Origin: Marinobacterium stanieri
GTDB lineage: Bacteria > Pseudomonadota > Gammaproteobacteria > Pseudomonadales > Balneatricaceae
DNA: 64,000 nt
Reading direction: 5' to 3'
Assembly (NCBI RefSeq): GCF_900155945.1
Contig: NZ_FTMN01000005.1
Location: 1-64,000, forward strand
The position numbers were made by a program, and so were the translations under genes. Numbering within the stretch: the stretch's first letter is position 1; the number at the start of each line of letters is the position of its first letter. The notes under the pieces were generated by a model. It was not told the origin of the DNA. It made no database searches and was given only the letters and a program-made list of their open reading frames with translations. Positions 20,177-30,338 of this stretch are shown piece after piece.

Positions 20177-22366
20177 ATGAACGACAGCGTACAGGTACTT
20201 GAGGAAGAGCAGCTGGCGCAGCCAGAGCAGCAGGAAGCCACCGCCGCGCTGGTGGAAAGCCGTGAAATACTGCCCACGATCGACCCGATCGAGGAAGTGC
20301 CGGTCGACCTCAAGGCCCCCGAGCTGTACATCAACCGGGAGCTGAGCCATCTGCAGTTTAACGTGCGTGTGCTGGAGCAGGCGCTGGATGAAAGCTATCC
20401 GCTGCTGGAACGGCTGATGTTCCTGCTGATCTTCTCCAGCAACCTGGATGAGTTCTTCGAAATCCGGGTGGCAGAGCAGTTGCGTCAGCTCAAGTATGGG
20501 CGTGAAGCGGTGGGGCCGGATGCCATGCATCCGCAGAAGGTGCTCGACCGCATCAGCGAGATCTGTGCCATCAACGTTGATCGTCAGTACAAGATCCTCA
20601 ACGACATCATGTTCCCGGCGCTGGAAGCGGAGAATATCCGTTTCCTGCGCCGCGCCAACTGGACCGAGGCGCAGCGAGCCTGGGTACAGGAATACTTTGA
20701 AGACCAGGTGCTGCCGGTGATCAGCCCGATTGGTCTGGACCCGTCGCATCCGTTCCCGCGCCTGGTGAACAAGAGTCTCAACTTTATTGTTGAGCTGGAC
20801 GGCAAGGATGCCTTTGGTCGTGAAACCGGCATGGCCATCATTCCGGCACCGCGCTCGCTGCCGCGTCTGATCAGGCTGCCGGATGAACTCTGCGAGGGCG
20901 GTGATAACCTGATCTTCCTGTCCTCCATCATCCACGAATTTGCCGAGGAGCTGTTTCCGGGCATGAAGGTGGATGGCTGCTTCCAGTTCCGTATCACCCG
21001 TAATGCCGACCTCAGCTTCGACTTCGAAGAGATCGAGGACCTGGCCCGCGCACTGCGTGGTGAACTGCATTCGCGCAAGTTTGGTGACGCCGTACGTCTG
21101 GAAGTGGACAGTCGTACCCCCTCGGAACTGATCCAGTTCCTGCAGGATGAATTCAAGCTGGCAGACAGCCACGTCTACCGCGTTAACGGCCCGGTCAACC
21201 TGACCCGTTTGATGGCGGTGCGAGACCTGGTGGAGCGCCCCGAGCTGCGTTGGAAGCCGTTCTCACCCGGTATGCCCAACAAGCTCAAGAACAATGAAGA
21301 TATCTTTGCCGTGCTGCGCAAAAACGATCAGCTGCTGCAGCACCCGTTCCAGTCGTTCACTCCGGTGGTGGACCTGTTGCGTCAGGCGGCCAAGGACCCT
21401 CAGGTGGTGGCGATCAAGCAGACGCTCTACCGCACCGGTGTTAAGTCCGACATCGTCAATGCGCTGGTAGAAGCGGCCCGCAACGGCAAGGAAGTCACCG
21501 TGGTCATCGAACTGCGTGCCCGTTTTGATGAAGAGAGCAACCTGCAGCTGGCCTCCCGCCTGCAGGAAGCCGGCTGTCTGGTGGTGTACGGCGTGGTGGG
21601 CTACAAGACCCACGCCAAGATGATGCTGGTGGTACGTCGCGAAGGGCCGGATCTGGTGCGCTACAGCCACCTGGGTACCGGCAACTACCACTCGGGTACC
21701 GCGCGTCTCTACACCGACTACAGCTACATGACCGCCGACGATGAAGTGGGCGAGGATGTGCACAAGATCTTCCAGCAGCTGACCGGCATGGGCAAGATCC
21801 AGAAGCTGCAGAAACTCTACAACGCGCCGTTTACCCTGCATGCCAAGATGCTGGAGCTGATCCAGAACGAGATCCGCAACGTCAAGGCAGGCAAGAAAGG
21901 GCATATCATCATCAAGGTGAACGGTTTGACCGAGCCCAAGCTGATCCGCGCGCTCTATGAAGCCTCTCAGGCGGGTGTGCAGATCGATCTGGTGATTCGT
22001 GGCATGTGCCGTCTGCGTCCGGGGCTGGAAGGTGTATCGGATAATATCCGGGTGCGTTCCATCATTGGTCGCTTCCTTGAGCACACCCGTATCTACTGGT
22101 TTGCCAACGATGGCGGCAAGCCGGTGGTGATCGGGTCCAGTGCCGACTGGATGGAGCGCAACATGCTCAACCGTGTCGAGACCGGCTTTGAGCTGTTCGG
22201 CAAGCACGCCGAGCGCATTCGCAACGAGCTGGAATACTACCTGCGCGACAACGTACAGGCCTGGGAACTGCATTCTGACGGCAGTTACAGCCTGGTGCAG
22301 CCCAAGGAAGGCGAGGAGCGTTTCAGCGCCCAGCAGATGCTGCTGGACGATCTGGCCGTGTCCTGA
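20177..22366 (+). CDS. ppk1: Polyphosphate kinase 1
   Basis: PPK1 reversibly makes polyphosphate from ATP at the membrane. The 729-residue protein has the N-terminal domain opening YINRELSHLQFNVRVLEQA, the head domain, and the catalytic C domains with the autophosphorylated-histidine region RYSHLGTGNYHSGTARLYTD. About 45 residues precede the conserved core, a short extension. AGGAGG lies before the ATG. It is cotranscribed with hemB, and the Pho box upstream of hemB would tie its expression to phosphate starvation. Its stop directly abuts that of the opposing gene, with no terminator. Confidence 0.97.
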   Translation: MNDSVQVLEEEQLAQPEQQEATAALVESREILPTIDPIEEVPVDLKAPELYINRELSHLQFNVRVLEQALDESYPLLERLMFLLIFSSNLDEFFEIRVAEQLRQLKYGREAVGPDAMHPQKVLDRISEICAINVDRQYKILNDIMFPALEAENIRFLRRANWTEAQRAWVQEYFEDQVLPVISPIGLDPSHPFPRLVNKSLNFIVELDGKDAFGRETGMAIIPAPRSLPRLIRLPDELCEGGDNLIFLSSIIHEFAEELFPGMKVDGCFQFRITRNADLSFDFEEIEDLARALRGELHSRKFGDAVRLEVDSRTPSELIQFLQDEFKLADSHVYRVNGPVNLTRLMAVRDLVERPELRWKPFSPGMPNKLKNNEDIFAVLRKNDQLLQHPFQSFTPVVDLLRQAAKDPQVVAIKQTLYRTGVKSDIVNALVEAARNGKEVTVVIELRARFDEESNLQLASRLQEAGCLVVYGVVGYKTHAKMMLVVRREGPDLVRYSHLGTGNYHSGTARLYTDYSYMTADDEVGEDVHKIFQQLTGMGKIQKLQKLYNAPFTLHAKMLELIQNEIRNVKAGKKGHIIIKVNGLTEPKLIRALYEASQAGVQIDLVIRGMCRLRPGLEGVSDNIRVRSIIGRFLEHTRIYWFANDGGKPVVIGSSADWMERNMLNRVETGFELFGKHAERIRNELEYYLRDNVQAWELHSDGSYSLVQPKEGEERFSAQQMLLDDLAVS

Positions 22367-23200
22367 TCAACGTTGCAGCAGTGCCCGGTAGCCGCTCTGG
22401 TAATCCGGGTACTGAAAGCGATAACCGCTGGCGCGCAGTCGGCGGTTACTGCAACGTTTGCTGCCCCCGCGGCGGACCTGTTCACGACGGGTAATGGTCA
22501 CGCCCAGCTGCTCCGCTATCCACTCCATCACTTCATGAATTGGTGTCGGTGCATCGTCACTGGCCAGATAGACCGGTTTGAGCGCATGCCCATCCTGATG
22601 CAGCCGCAACAGGTGACGTAATACCCCCACACAATCATCCCGATGGATCCGGTTGCTGTAATGCAGCGGCTCGGCGGGCGCGGCAATACCCTCCAGCACC
22701 CGGCGCTGAAGGTGGTCACGACCCGGGCCGTAGATGCCACTGAAGCGCACAATGGTGGCGGGAATACCCGAATGCAGCGCCAACTGTTCGCTCTCCAGCA
22801 GACAGCGACCGCTGTCCGTGGTCGGGTCGGTGGCGGACTGTTCATCTACCCAGTCGTGTTCGTGCTGGTGGTAGATACCGGTGCTGCCGGTGACGAACAA
22901 GTGTCGTGGCGGTGATGGCAGAGCGGCCAGCAGGTTGCGCAGTCCGTCCACATAAGTCTGTCGATACACGCCGGGTTCACGGCTTTTGGCCGCTGCGGTG
23001 AAGAACAGGTAATCGCATTCGGGCAGGTTGGCCAGGCTGGCGGGGTCGGCCATATCCGCCGCAATGCCGTGGATGCCGTCCGGAAGCTGGTTTATAGTAC
23101 GGCGAAGCCCGAACACCTGCGCCCCCTCGGCCGCCAGTTTCAGCCCGAGCCGGGTCCCGATATCGCCACAGCCGGCGATGAGCACGCGTTGTTCCTGCAT
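22367..23200 (-). CDS. NAD-dependent epimerase/dehydratase (YeeZ-like, SDR fold)
   Basis: The 277-residue protein has an extended-SDR Rossmann fold: the dinucleotide motif GCGDIGTRLG at residues 10-19, then VTGSTGIYHQ and the late VRFSGIYGPGRDH segment. The canonical YxxxK is not clear, as in YeeZ-type members, so catalysis is uncertain. It is a lone minus-strand gene between ppk1 (end to end, no gap) and oxyR (divergent). The substrate is unknown. Confidence 0.8.
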   Translation of the reverse strand: MQEQRVLIAGCGDIGTRLGLKLAAEGAQVFGLRRTINQLPDGIHGIAADMADPASLANLPECDYLFFTAAAKSREPGVYRQTYVDGLRNLLAALPSPPRHLFVTGSTGIYHQHEHDWVDEQSATDPTTDSGRCLLESEQLALHSGIPATIVRFSGIYGPGRDHLQRRVLEGIAAPAEPLHYSNRIHRDDCVGVLRHLLRLHQDGHALKPVYLASDDAPTPIHEVMEWIAEQLGVTITRREQVRRGGSKRCSNRRLRASGYRFQYPDYQSGYRALLQR

Positions 23201-23249
23201 AATGACCCCTAAGATACGATTTGTTTCATCCTAACAGAGGTACGTCCTG

Positions 23250-24167
23250 ATGACGCTGACGGAGCTGCGATACATTGTCACCCTGGCGCGGGAACAGCAT
23301 TTCGGCCACGCCGCCGAGCGCTGTTATGTCAGCCAGCCGACGCTGTCGATCGCCGTCAAGAAGCTGGAAGAGGAACTGGGCGTCGCCCTGTTTGAGCGCA
23401 GCAAGAACGCCGTCCGCGTGACACCGGTGGGTGAGAAGGTCGTGCGCCAGGCCCAGACGGTACTGGAGCAGGCCGAGGCCGTGAAAGAGCTGGCCCGCGA
23501 AGGCAAGGACCAGCTGGCCAGCCCGCTGCGTATCGGTGCCATCTACACCATCGGACCCTATCTGTTTCCCCAGCTGATTCCGCAGATCCAGCGCCTGGCG
23601 CCGGACATGCCGCTCTACATTGAAGAAAACTTCACCGATAACCTGCGCACCAAGATCCGTAATGGTGAGCTGGACGCCATTATCATCGCGCTGCCGTTCC
23701 ATGAAGCTGATGTGCTGACCCGTCCGCTGTATGACGAGCCCTTCATGATGGCGATCCCTAAGGGGCATGAGCTGGCACAGCAGGACGAAATCGACTCGCG
23801 GCAGATGAATGAAATTCGCATGCTGTTGCTGGGCGAAGGCCACTGCTTCCGCGATCAGGTTCTGGAGGCCTGTCCCACTCTGAATCAGTCTTTCCATGAT
23901 CAACACACGGTCACCGAGGGCAGCTCGCTGGAAACCATTCGAATGATGGTCGCGTCCGGGCTGGGTACCAGCGTGTTGCCGCTGTCGGCGATTCAGAACC
24001 ACCCGGCAACGGATCTGGTCGAGATTCGCCCGTTCAAGCAGCCACAACCCATGCGCACCGTGGCGGTGGCCTGGCGTGCCAGCTTCCCGCGCCCCAAGGC
24101 GATTGATGTGCTGGTGGAAGCCATTCAACACTGCCAGGTAAAGGCCGAGAGTGATGTCAGCTCCTGA
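23250..24167 (+). CDS. oxyR: Hydrogen peroxide-sensing regulator OxyR (LysR family)
   Basis: OxyR turns on catalase and peroxidase genes when H2O2 forms a disulfide between two cysteines. The 305-residue protein has the LysR helix-turn-helix (about 1-60) and both redox cysteines at the E. coli positions, Cys199 and Cys208, in GEGHCFRDQVLEACP. The oxyR-recG pairing, with overlap, is the arrangement described in Pseudomonas. It is divergent from the SDR gene. Confidence 0.96.
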   Translation: MTLTELRYIVTLAREQHFGHAAERCYVSQPTLSIAVKKLEEELGVALFERSKNAVRVTPVGEKVVRQAQTVLEQAEAVKELAREGKDQLASPLRIGAIYTIGPYLFPQLIPQIQRLAPDMPLYIEENFTDNLRTKIRNGELDAIIIALPFHEADVLTRPLYDEPFMMAIPKGHELAQQDEIDSRQMNEIRMLLLGEGHCFRDQVLEACPTLNQSFHDQHTVTEGSSLETIRMMVASGLGTSVLPLSAIQNHPATDLVEIRPFKQPQPMRTVAVAWRASFPRPKAIDVLVEAIQHCQVKAESDVSS

Positions 24168-26232
24168 AGCAGGGGTTCCGGTTACTGAACTGAAAGGGGT
24201 CGGAACGGCCCTGGCTCTGAAGCTTGAGCGCCTGGGCATTCATACGGTGCAGGATTTGCTGCTGCACCTGCCGCTACGCTATCAGGACCGCACCCGCGTC
24301 GTGCCGATCGGCAGCCTGAGGCCGGGCGACGAGGTAATGATCGAAGCCAGCGTACGCGCCGCCGATATCCTGCAGGGGCGCCGTCGCAGTCTTATGTGCC
24401 GGGTACAGGATGGCAGCGGCACCCTGAGCCTGAGGTTCTTCCATTTTCGGGCGGCACAGAAAAACAGCTTCCAGCCCGGTGCTCGTTTGCTCTGCTTTGG
24501 TGAGGCCCGTCCTGGCCCGGGTGGTCTGGAGATGGTGCATCCCGAATACAAGCTGCTGAAGGGCGAAGAACCGGCCGTCATGTCCGAGGAGCTGACGCCG
24601 GTATACCCGCTCACCGAGGGCCTGACCCAGGGGCGTATTCGCAGCCTCATAACCTTGGCGCTGGAATGGATGAAGACAGAAGGCTTCCAGGATCTGCTGC
24701 CAAAAACATTGCTTGAACAATGGTTAATGCCAAGCCTGCCGGATTCGCTGCTGTATCTGCATCACCCCCCGGTCGATGTGGATCAGGAACTGCTGCTGGA
24801 AGGTAAGCACCCGGCCCAGCGACGTCTGGCGATGGAGGAGCTTCTGGCGCATCACCTGTCGCTGCAGAAAGCACGTCAGCGTGTGCAGCAGCAGGGCGCA
24901 CCGGCACTGAAAGCCAGTGGCGAGTTCAGTCGGCCGTTTCTACAGCAACTGCCCTTTGAACTGACGGCGGCCCAGCTGCGCGTGGCGCGGGAGGTGGCCC
25001 GGGATCTGCAGCAACCGCTGCCCATGCTGCGTCTGGTGCAGGGGGACGTGGGCTCAGGCAAGACGGTGGTGGCCGCGCTGGCGGCCTTGCAGGCGGTCGA
25101 GAACGGGCTGCAGGCGGCAGTCATGGCGCCGACCGAAATCCTCGCTGAACAGCACCATATCAACTTCACCCAATGGCTGGAGCCGCTGGGCATCAAGGTG
25201 GCCTGGCTGGCCGGCAAGGTGAAAGGCAAGGCCCGAGAGGCACAGCTTGAAGCAATACGCACAGGTGAGGCCCCTGTGGTGGTGGGCACCCACGCCCTGT
25301 TTCAGGATGAAGTGGTGTTTGCAGATCTGGGCGTTGTGGTGATCGACGAGCAGCATCGTTTCGGCGTGCATCAGCGCCTGAGCCTGAAAGAGAAGGGGCG
25401 TAATGGTGAACGCAGTCCGCATCAGCTGATCATGACGGCTACGCCCATTCCGCGCACCCTGACCATGAGTGCCTATGCGGATCTGGATTGTTCCATCATC
25501 GATGAACTGCCGCCGGGACGCACCCCGGTGCAGACGGTGGTGATTGCCGACTCGCGACGTGACCAGGTGGTAGAACGTGTACGTCAGGCCTGCGCCGAAG
25601 GGCGACAGGCATATTGGGTGTGTACCCTGATCGAAGAATCGGAAGCCCTGCAGTGCGAGGCGGCTGAAGTGACCGCCGAGCGACTCAAGGAACTGTTGCC
25701 CCAGTTGCGTATCGGGCTGGTCCACGGGCGCATGAAGCCCGCCGAAAAGGCGGATATTATGGCGCGCTTTAAGGCCGCCGAGCTGGATCTGCTGGTGGCG
25801 ACCACGGTGATTGAGGTGGGTGTTGATGTGCCCAATGCCAGCCTGATGATCATCGAAAACCCCGAGCGGCTGGGGCTGGCGCAATTGCATCAGCTGCGCG
25901 GGCGTGTGGGGCGCGGCAGTGTCGAAAGCTACTGTGTCCTCATGTACCATGCGCCGCTGTCAAAGCAGGGGCGAGAACGCCTGGGCGTCATGCGTGAAAC
26001 CACCGATGGTTTTCGCATCGCCGAGAAGGACCTTGAGCTGCGGGGCCCGGGTGAAGTACTGGGCACGCGTCAGACCGGCATGATGCAGTTTCGCATTGCC
26101 GACCTGCAACGGGATGCAGACCTGCTGCCACGCATCCATCAGGTGGCGGCAGATCTGGGAACTCAATCGGCTCTGAACGAAGCCCTGATCCGGCGCTGGC
26201 TGGGAACTGGAGATGTATATGCACAGGTTTGA
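24154..26232 (+). CDS. recG: ATP-dependent DNA helicase RecG
   Basis: RecG remodels stalled replication forks and Holliday junctions. In the 692-residue protein the N-terminal wedge domain (about 1-200) is followed by superfamily 2 helicase motifs: GDVGSGKT, MAPTEILAEQH, DEQHRFG, TATPIPRT and the late QLRGRVGRGS. The TRG-like C terminus is present. The ATG at 24154 follows AAGG by nine bases; a GTG one codon earlier is also possible. The start overlaps oxyR by 14 bases and the end overlaps the DUF501 gene, so the three are one operon. Confidence 0.96.
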   Translation: MSAPEAGVPVTELKGVGTALALKLERLGIHTVQDLLLHLPLRYQDRTRVVPIGSLRPGDEVMIEASVRAADILQGRRRSLMCRVQDGSGTLSLRFFHFRAAQKNSFQPGARLLCFGEARPGPGGLEMVHPEYKLLKGEEPAVMSEELTPVYPLTEGLTQGRIRSLITLALEWMKTEGFQDLLPKTLLEQWLMPSLPDSLLYLHHPPVDVDQELLLEGKHPAQRRLAMEELLAHHLSLQKARQRVQQQGAPALKASGEFSRPFLQQLPFELTAAQLRVAREVARDLQQPLPMLRLVQGDVGSGKTVVAALAALQAVENGLQAAVMAPTEILAEQHHINFTQWLEPLGIKVAWLAGKVKGKAREAQLEAIRTGEAPVVVGTHALFQDEVVFADLGVVVIDEQHRFGVHQRLSLKEKGRNGERSPHQLIMTATPIPRTLTMSAYADLDCSIIDELPPGRTPVQTVVIADSRRDQVVERVRQACAEGRQAYWVCTLIEESEALQCEAAEVTAERLKELLPQLRIGLVHGRMKPAEKADIMARFKAAELDLLVATTVIEVGVDVPNASLMIIENPERLGLAQLHQLRGRVGRGSVESYCVLMYHAPLSKQGRERLGVMRETTDGFRIAEKDLELRGPGEVLGTRQTGMMQFRIADLQRDADLLPRIHQVAADLGTQSALNEALIRRWLGTGDVYAQV

Positions 26233-26755
26233 TACCCGCCGGCAGGTGCCGACACCGCAACAGCTGGAACTGATCGAGCAGCAGATAGGCCGCGAGCCCC
26301 GCGGTATTGAAGCGGTGGCCTGCGCCACCGATACGGGGCTGCCTCTGGTACTTCAGATGCGTACCCTGGTGGCTGACCAGCCGTTTCCGACTTTGTACTG
26401 GCTGAGCGGGCGAGACTTATGCCGTGCTATCGGCCGGATTGAAGACTCGGGTTGGGTCAAACAAATTGAGCAGGCGCTGCAGGAAGATGATGAACTGCGC
26501 GCCACCTATCTGGCACAGCAGCAGCGTTACGTGGACAAGCGCTGGCAGCTGATGCGCGATGAGGATCGTCAGCGTATTGAGCAGCTGGGCTTCAGCGATC
26601 TGTTTGATCGTTACGGGATTGGCGGCATTGCGCAATGGGACAAGGTGCGCTGCCTGCACATGCAATATGCCCACTGGCTGGCTGAGGGCGACAATATCAT
26701 TGGCGAACGGCTGGAACAGGAGTTCAGTCTCAGTAAGCAAGCATACCGGCTGTAA
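26219..26755 (+). CDS. DUF501 family protein
   Basis: The 178-residue soluble protein matches the DUF501 pattern: an N-terminal region with IEAVACATDTGLPLVL, a PTLYWLSGRDL segment and a C-terminal RYGIGGIAQWDKVRCLHMQYAHWLAEGDN region with conserved Cys and His. No function is established. GGAG sits six bases before the ATG at 26219, which I prefer to the ATG two codons earlier. It overlaps recG by 14 bases and ends the oxyR-recG operon, so a link to DNA repair or oxidative stress is possible. Confidence 0.75.
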   Translation: MHRFDTRRQVPTPQQLELIEQQIGREPRGIEAVACATDTGLPLVLQMRTLVADQPFPTLYWLSGRDLCRAIGRIEDSGWVKQIEQALQEDDELRATYLAQQQRYVDKRWQLMRDEDRQRIEQLGFSDLFDRYGIGGIAQWDKVRCLHMQYAHWLAEGDNIIGERLEQEFSLSKQAYRL

Positions 26756-26758
26756 ACG

Positions 26759-26787
26759 AAAAACGGCGACCCTGGGGTCGCCGTTTT
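26759..26787. terminator. Bidirectional terminator between DUF501 gene and fdx
   Basis: AAAACGGCGACC and GGTCGCCGTTTT flank a short loop. The A and T tracts on both sides let it end both the oxyR-recG operon and the opposing ferredoxin gene. Confidence 0.88.
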
Positions 26788-26806
26788 ACTACCTGCTGAA
26801 GGGCAA

Positions 26807-27061
<255 letters not shown>

Positions 27062-27087
27062 CTACCTCACTCAATCTGACAGGTTCT

Positions 27088-27839
<752 letters not shown>

Positions 27840-28454
27840 ATGGCGCGACGGACCCGAGAGGAGGCCGAACAAACACGACAGAGCCTGCTGGCAACGGCAT
27901 TAAGGCTGTTCAGTGAGCAGGGCATTACCGCGACCACCCTGAAGCAGATAGCAGCGGAAGCCGGGGTAACCCATGGTGCCCTCTACTGGCACTTCAAAAA
28001 TCGCGCGGACTTGCTGGAGCAGATCCATCTTGAGTACATGCTGCCCTTTGAAGCTCAGTATCTGGAACAACGCCAGGCGGTACAGCAGGACGCCCTGGCC
28101 GCACTGGAACTTTATTTTCTGGGCGTTCTGGACGCTTTCCGGCGGGACGTTCAGGCACAGCAACTGTATCGCGTCTTCTATATGCAGGCGCAGCCGTTGA
28201 GCGATCTGGCGCCGTTGCAGGAGCGCCTGATGGCCAATCGGGAGTTGTGGCTGGAGCAGCAGAAGTTCTTTATCAAGCAGGCCCGCAAGCAAAAGCAGGT
28301 GCGCAAGAAGACAGTGCCCGCAGAGCTGGCACAGTCGCTGCAAATATTGCTGGATGGGCTATTGATGCATTGGCTGAATGAGCCCGAAACAGACCTGGTC
28401 AGTGAGGGCAAGCGGCTGCTGGCTCTAGTCCAGCAGGGGCTGCCGCAGAAATAG
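27840..28454 (+). CDS. TetR/AcrR family transcriptional repressor
   Basis: The 204-residue protein opens MARRTREEAEQTR, like AcrR-type repressors, with the helix-turn-helix at about 28-55 (ATTLKQIAAEAGVTHGALYW). The C-terminal half is the TetR ligand domain. AcrR relatives control multidrug efflux pumps, but no pump gene lies near it in the window. The ATG at 27840 is preferred over an in-frame start nine codons upstream because AAGGA is placed before it. Its 3' end overlaps rsmD by 30 bases. Confidence 0.85.
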   Translation: MARRTREEAEQTRQSLLATALRLFSEQGITATTLKQIAAEAGVTHGALYWHFKNRADLLEQIHLEYMLPFEAQYLEQRQAVQQDALAALELYFLGVLDAFRRDVQAQQLYRVFYMQAQPLSDLAPLQERLMANRELWLEQQKFFIKQARKQKQVRKKTVPAELAQSLQILLDGLLMHWLNEPETDLVSEGKRLLALVQQGLPQK

Positions 28455-29057
28455 CCGATAGGCCACCTGGCCGGCTTTCTTTTCCCGGTGTAACTGCCAG
28501 TTCTCCGGGATACCTTCCAACGGCAACTCCGCTTCGGTTTCGATATAGATCATGGCCTGTGACTGCAGCAACTGGCGTTGTTCCAGCAGTGTGCAAATAG
28601 GCGCAACCATCCCCTTGCGGAACGGCGGGTCGATAAAGACCAGATCATAGCGTGCCTCTTCTCCCGTTTTGCGCTGCTCCAGCCAGTCCAGTGCCGAGGC
28701 TGTCACACATTCCGCATTCTGTGCCTTGAGCACATTCAGGTTGCTGCGCAGCTGTCGGACGACCTCTGGTGCACGGTCCACAAAGGTGACGCTGGCTGCG
28801 CCACGTGACAATGCTTCCAGCCCCAGTGCACCACTGCCGGTAAACAGGTCCAGACACTGGGCGCCGGGCACATCCGTCTGCAGCCAGTTAAACAGGGTTT
28901 CGCGCACCCGGTCCGGTGTCGGGCGCAGGCCTTCAATGGCGGGGAAGTCCAGTTTGCGGCCGCGCCATTGGCCCCCGATGATGCGAAGACTGGTGCGGGA
29001 AAGCTCAGGGCCATTCTGCGGACGGCGGGCGCGTTGGTTGTTATTGCGACGGGGCAT
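28425..29057 (-). CDS. rsmD: 16S rRNA (guanine966-N2)-methyltransferase
   Basis: RsmD methylates G966 of 16S rRNA. The 210-residue protein shows the SAM-binding LDLFTGSGALGLEALSRGA and the catalytic FIDPPF. The family opening RIIGGQWRGRKLDFP is clear. It is close to coaD, as in Pseudomonas, although a TetR gene now stands between them. Its start overlaps the end of the upstream gene by 17 bases. Confidence 0.95.
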   Translation of the reverse strand: MPRRNNNQRARRPQNGPELSRTSLRIIGGQWRGRKLDFPAIEGLRPTPDRVRETLFNWLQTDVPGAQCLDLFTGSGALGLEALSRGAASVTFVDRAPEVVRQLRSNLNVLKAQNAECVTASALDWLEQRKTGEEARYDLVFIDPPFRKGMVAPICTLLEQRQLLQSQAMIYIETEAELPLEGIPENWQLHREKKAGQVAYRLFLRQPLLD

Positions 29058-30213
29058 GAGGGTCCTCGGTGACCGGGAGAAAATTCAGCCGACGATAAGT
29101 ATCAGAGCCTGCCAAACGCTGCAAGTGTTGCTGAATATCGCTGCGTGGCAACTGCTCCAGCTGCGAAACCAGCCTGTCGGGTGTTTCGGCCGGCAACCTG
29201 TGGCGGGCCAGTAACAGCAGCCAGGTACTGGCGTCTGCCGCCAATCGCCCCTCCCAGTATTCAGCCAGTTGCTGGCGCAGTTGATCATAGCGGTCCTGGT
29301 CGGGGCAGCTGAGTAACTGTTCCGGCTTCAGTGCCGTCTGTTGCAAAAGCAGATCAAGATCGGCGAAACCGTGCCAGGCTCGCCAGCGCAGGCGGAAGTT
29401 ACCCTGACTTATTAATGACAGTTGTTCCTGTACACAGGCCAGAGCCAGCTGAGTACGTGCCAGACCTTCCAAATCGGCTGGCGCAGACCAACGCCAGTGA
29501 TGCAGTACGCCCTGGCCCGCAGGGTCCGCGCTGGGCAGCGGTGTGGCGGTCACCGTAGTTGCCGGTCCGGTTTTGGCATCCGGTACGGCAGGCGCGGTGA
29601 GTGGCAGGAACTCGGGTGTTTGCAGGGTCATCAGCAGTCGCTCGGATGTTACCCACTCATCCAGCAGCGAGGCAGGGGTCACCTGCCATGGGCGCGGGAA
29701 TGTCCCCGGCTGCAAGGCGGCCAAAGCTGCCTCATCGGGGGTATGCAGGTTCAGATAGCGAGTGGCCAGGCTGGTGTTGACCCGCTGTGTCCAGTCCATA
29801 TCGACAGGGGCGGTCAGGTGCTGAAGCAGGGAGCGCAGTTGTTCATTATCAGGGGGAGCGGATGTCTGTATCAGCAGTTGCCACTCCGTATCGCTGTTAC
29901 TGCTGACAATTTGCCACTGCTGTTGCTGAAGCCATTGCTGTGCTTCTGGAGTACTCAGGCGCTGCTTCATGACATCGGGTAAAAGCCTGTTTACCAGCCA
30001 ACGTTCTGCCGTGTCGGGTGCCGGTAATGGCAGCAGCAGCTGCAGTTGATAGTCCTCACGAGACTGGCGCATCTGGTACAGGCGACGGTCTTCACTGATT
30101 TGCAGGTCCTGACCGCCAGGCAGGGGGCCCAGCAGTGACAGCAGCAGGATCACCCCGGGCAACAGGATGATGAGGAGCCAAAGCTGACGTCGATTGAGAA
30201 AGGGTCGGGACAT
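29041..30213 (-). CDS. Unrecognised membrane-anchored periplasmic protein
   Basis: I do not recognise this 390-residue protein. It has a short N-terminal cytoplasmic stretch and one membrane helix (about 10-28), then a long soluble, Gln/Leu-rich, probably periplasmic part. A proline- and threonine-rich linker (about 200-230) separates two halves. No catalytic motif is visible, including no HxxEH zinc motif. It lies between rsmD and ftsY, where Pseudomonas has two M16-family proteins, one of them non-catalytic. It may be a diverged counterpart or a replacement. It overlaps rsmD by 17 bases. Confidence 0.6.
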   Translation of the reverse strand: MSRPFLNRRQLWLLIILLPGVILLLSLLGPLPGGQDLQISEDRRLYQMRQSREDYQLQLLLPLPAPDTAERWLVNRLLPDVMKQRLSTPEAQQWLQQQQWQIVSSNSDTEWQLLIQTSAPPDNEQLRSLLQHLTAPVDMDWTQRVNTSLATRYLNLHTPDEAALAALQPGTFPRPWQVTPASLLDEWVTSERLLMTLQTPEFLPLTAPAVPDAKTGPATTVTATPLPSADPAGQGVLHHWRWSAPADLEGLARTQLALACVQEQLSLISQGNFRLRWRAWHGFADLDLLLQQTALKPEQLLSCPDQDRYDQLRQQLAEYWEGRLAADASTWLLLLARHRLPAETPDRLVSQLEQLPRSDIQQHLQRLAGSDTYRRLNFLPVTEDPHAPSQ

Positions 30214-30243
30214 TTTCCGGGTCCTGGATTGGGGGCTGCCGGG

Positions 30244-30271
30244 TTGGTCATGGGGGGCTCTGTGCTAAGAT
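30244..30271 (+). promoter_or_regulatory. Possible promoter of ftsY
   Basis: TTGGTC (30244-30249) and TAAGAT (30266-30271) are separated by 16 bases. In the leader, GGCCTGT (30298-30304) pairs with ACAGGCC (30309-30315) in a small hairpin before the ATG. Both are pattern matches. Confidence 0.3.
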
Positions 30272-30338
30272 AGCCGCCCATTGGGTTTCAACTCGCAGGC
30301 CTGTCAGAACAGGCCCTCTACCGCGGATATTACAGACT

